From: Rhodocyclaceae bacterium
Lineage (GTDB): Bacteria > Pseudomonadota > Gammaproteobacteria > Burkholderiales > Rhodocyclaceae
Assembly: GCA_018262875.1 (NCBI GenBank)
Contig: JADFDL010000103.1
Location: forward strand, 1-6,284
DNA length: 6,284 bases
Direction of reading: 5' to 3'
Below the pieces are notes generated by a model that searched no databases, had not been told where the DNA came from, and saw nothing but the letters and a program-made list of their open reading frames with translations. Positions 5,905 to 6,284 of the stretch are shown piece by piece. The stretch's first letter is position 1; every line of letters starts with the position of its first letter. Made by a program: the position numbers and the translations under genes.

Positions 5905-5979
5905 ATGAAAATCAATGCTGGCCTATTTGGCTCGGATCCGAACAGAAGGGCATCAACTCCGGTACATTTGCTCTTATGA
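5905..5979 (+). CDS. Possible 24-codon leader ORF overlapping the next start codon
   Basis: An ORF beginning MKINAGLFGS ends in a TGA at 5977-5979 that overlaps the downstream ATG (5976-5978) as ATGA. It has its own GAGG 7 bases before its ATG, whereas the downstream gene has no visible Shine-Dalgarno. This arrangement would allow translational coupling by termination-reinitiation. The peptide has no recognised motif, and an ORF of this size could occur by chance. Confidence 0.3.
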   Translation: MKINAGLFGSDPNRRASTPVHLLL

Positions 5980-6284
5980 ATCCCATCGAGTTGATCGAAG
6001 CGAAACGCCAGCATATTGCAAGGCTCGCAAACCAACGGGGCGCATCCGGCGAATTAAGCGCACTCGCCGAAATGGAAAACTGGATTCCAAGACCGCGCGG
6101 AACTGGTTTGAACGTGTTGCTTGCCGCATTGGCGGAAACCGGAGTGGTGGTCAAAGGGTCGAGCTTTGATGCCATTGCCGTTCCCATCGCTAAATCAATC
6201 AACTTCACTGACCCAACCTCAGTTCGCGACGCCCTTCCAAGCATGACGTTCATTGAAATTAAAACGGCCAATCAAGAACGCGTT
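5976..6284 (+). CDS. Possible PD-(D/E)xK nuclease-like protein, N-terminal part (runs off the right edge)
   Basis: The frame is open for 103 codons to the last base and begins MNPIELIEAKRQHIARLANQ. Residues 1-33 look helical; residues 55-71 (TGVVVKGSSFDAIAVPI) and 91-97 (TFIEIKT) look like beta strands. Asp65 in SFDAIAV and Glu94-x-Lys96 in FIEIKTAN fit the core D...ExK motif of PD-(D/E)xK nucleases, a superfamily that includes many restriction endonucleases. With only the first part visible this is inference. The ATG at 5976 is the only ordinary start in this frame after the stop at 5901; no ribosome binding site precedes it, but a short ORF overlaps it by ATGA. GC content in the sampled lines is about 55%, against 65% or more in the other genes' sampled lines, with more A/T-ending codons. 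This suggests acquired DNA. A 119-codon ORF on the opposite strand is judged a shadow. Confidence 0.7.
   Translation, partial: MNPIELIEAKRQHIARLANQRGASGELSALAEMENWIPRPRGTGLNVLLAALAETGVVVKGSSFDAIAVPIAKSINFTDPTSVRDALPSMTFIEIKTANQERV

Noticed and set aside
5912..6271. A 119-codon minus-strand ORF at the right end
   Set aside because: The opposite strand reads through to the window edge with a more protein-like sequence, including the FIEIKTAN motif. The minus frame has no motif or ribosome binding site.

Overview
The window is GC-rich, densely packed proteobacterial chromosome. Codon use, the gene families and the Shine-Dalgarno sites are most like a betaproteobacterium, possibly of the Rhodocyclales type; that placement is an impression from the sequence and was not searched. 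Eight protein genes are supported, two of them cut by the window ends. There is also one possible 24-codon leader ORF. I see no rRNA, tRNA, CRISPR array or insertion sequence.

Layout. (1) Positions 1-582, minus: first 194 residues of an AMP-forming acyl-CoA synthetase, with the adenylation P-loop motif visible. (2) A 61-bp divergent spacer, then 644-1423, plus: a TPR-repeat lipoprotein. (3) 1425-2909, minus: a lipoprotein M48 zinc metalloprotease with HEIGH motif, facing the TPR gene with one base between the two stop codons. (4) A 190-bp divergent spacer, then 3100-3954, plus: a secreted lipoprotein with a PKD-like segment and a C-terminal domain resembling the PA-IL (LecA-like) calcium/sugar-binding fold. 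(5) 3955-4100: a regulatory segment with a perfect 18-bp palindrome, a near-consensus sigma-70 promoter (TTGACT-16 bp-TACAAT) and a strong 5'UTR hairpin. It leads into 4101-4262, plus, a 53-residue four-cysteine protein. (6) 4273-5400, minus: a class V PLP-dependent aminotransferase, convergent with the small gene. (7) 5594-5836, plus: a DUF2442 protein closed by a textbook intrinsic terminator. (8) From 5976 to the window end, plus: the first 103 residues of a possible PD-(D/E)xK nuclease-like protein in visibly lower-GC DNA, with a possible coupled leader ORF.

How the genes fit together. Most are single-gene units on alternating strands, so no operon or pathway is evident. The clearest theme is the cell envelope: three successive lipoproteins, of which the TPR protein and the M48 protease together resemble the two halves of BepA. 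The most interesting uncharacterised element is the small Cys-Pro-rich protein with its own strong promoter and structured leader. The right edge may be the start of an accessory region.
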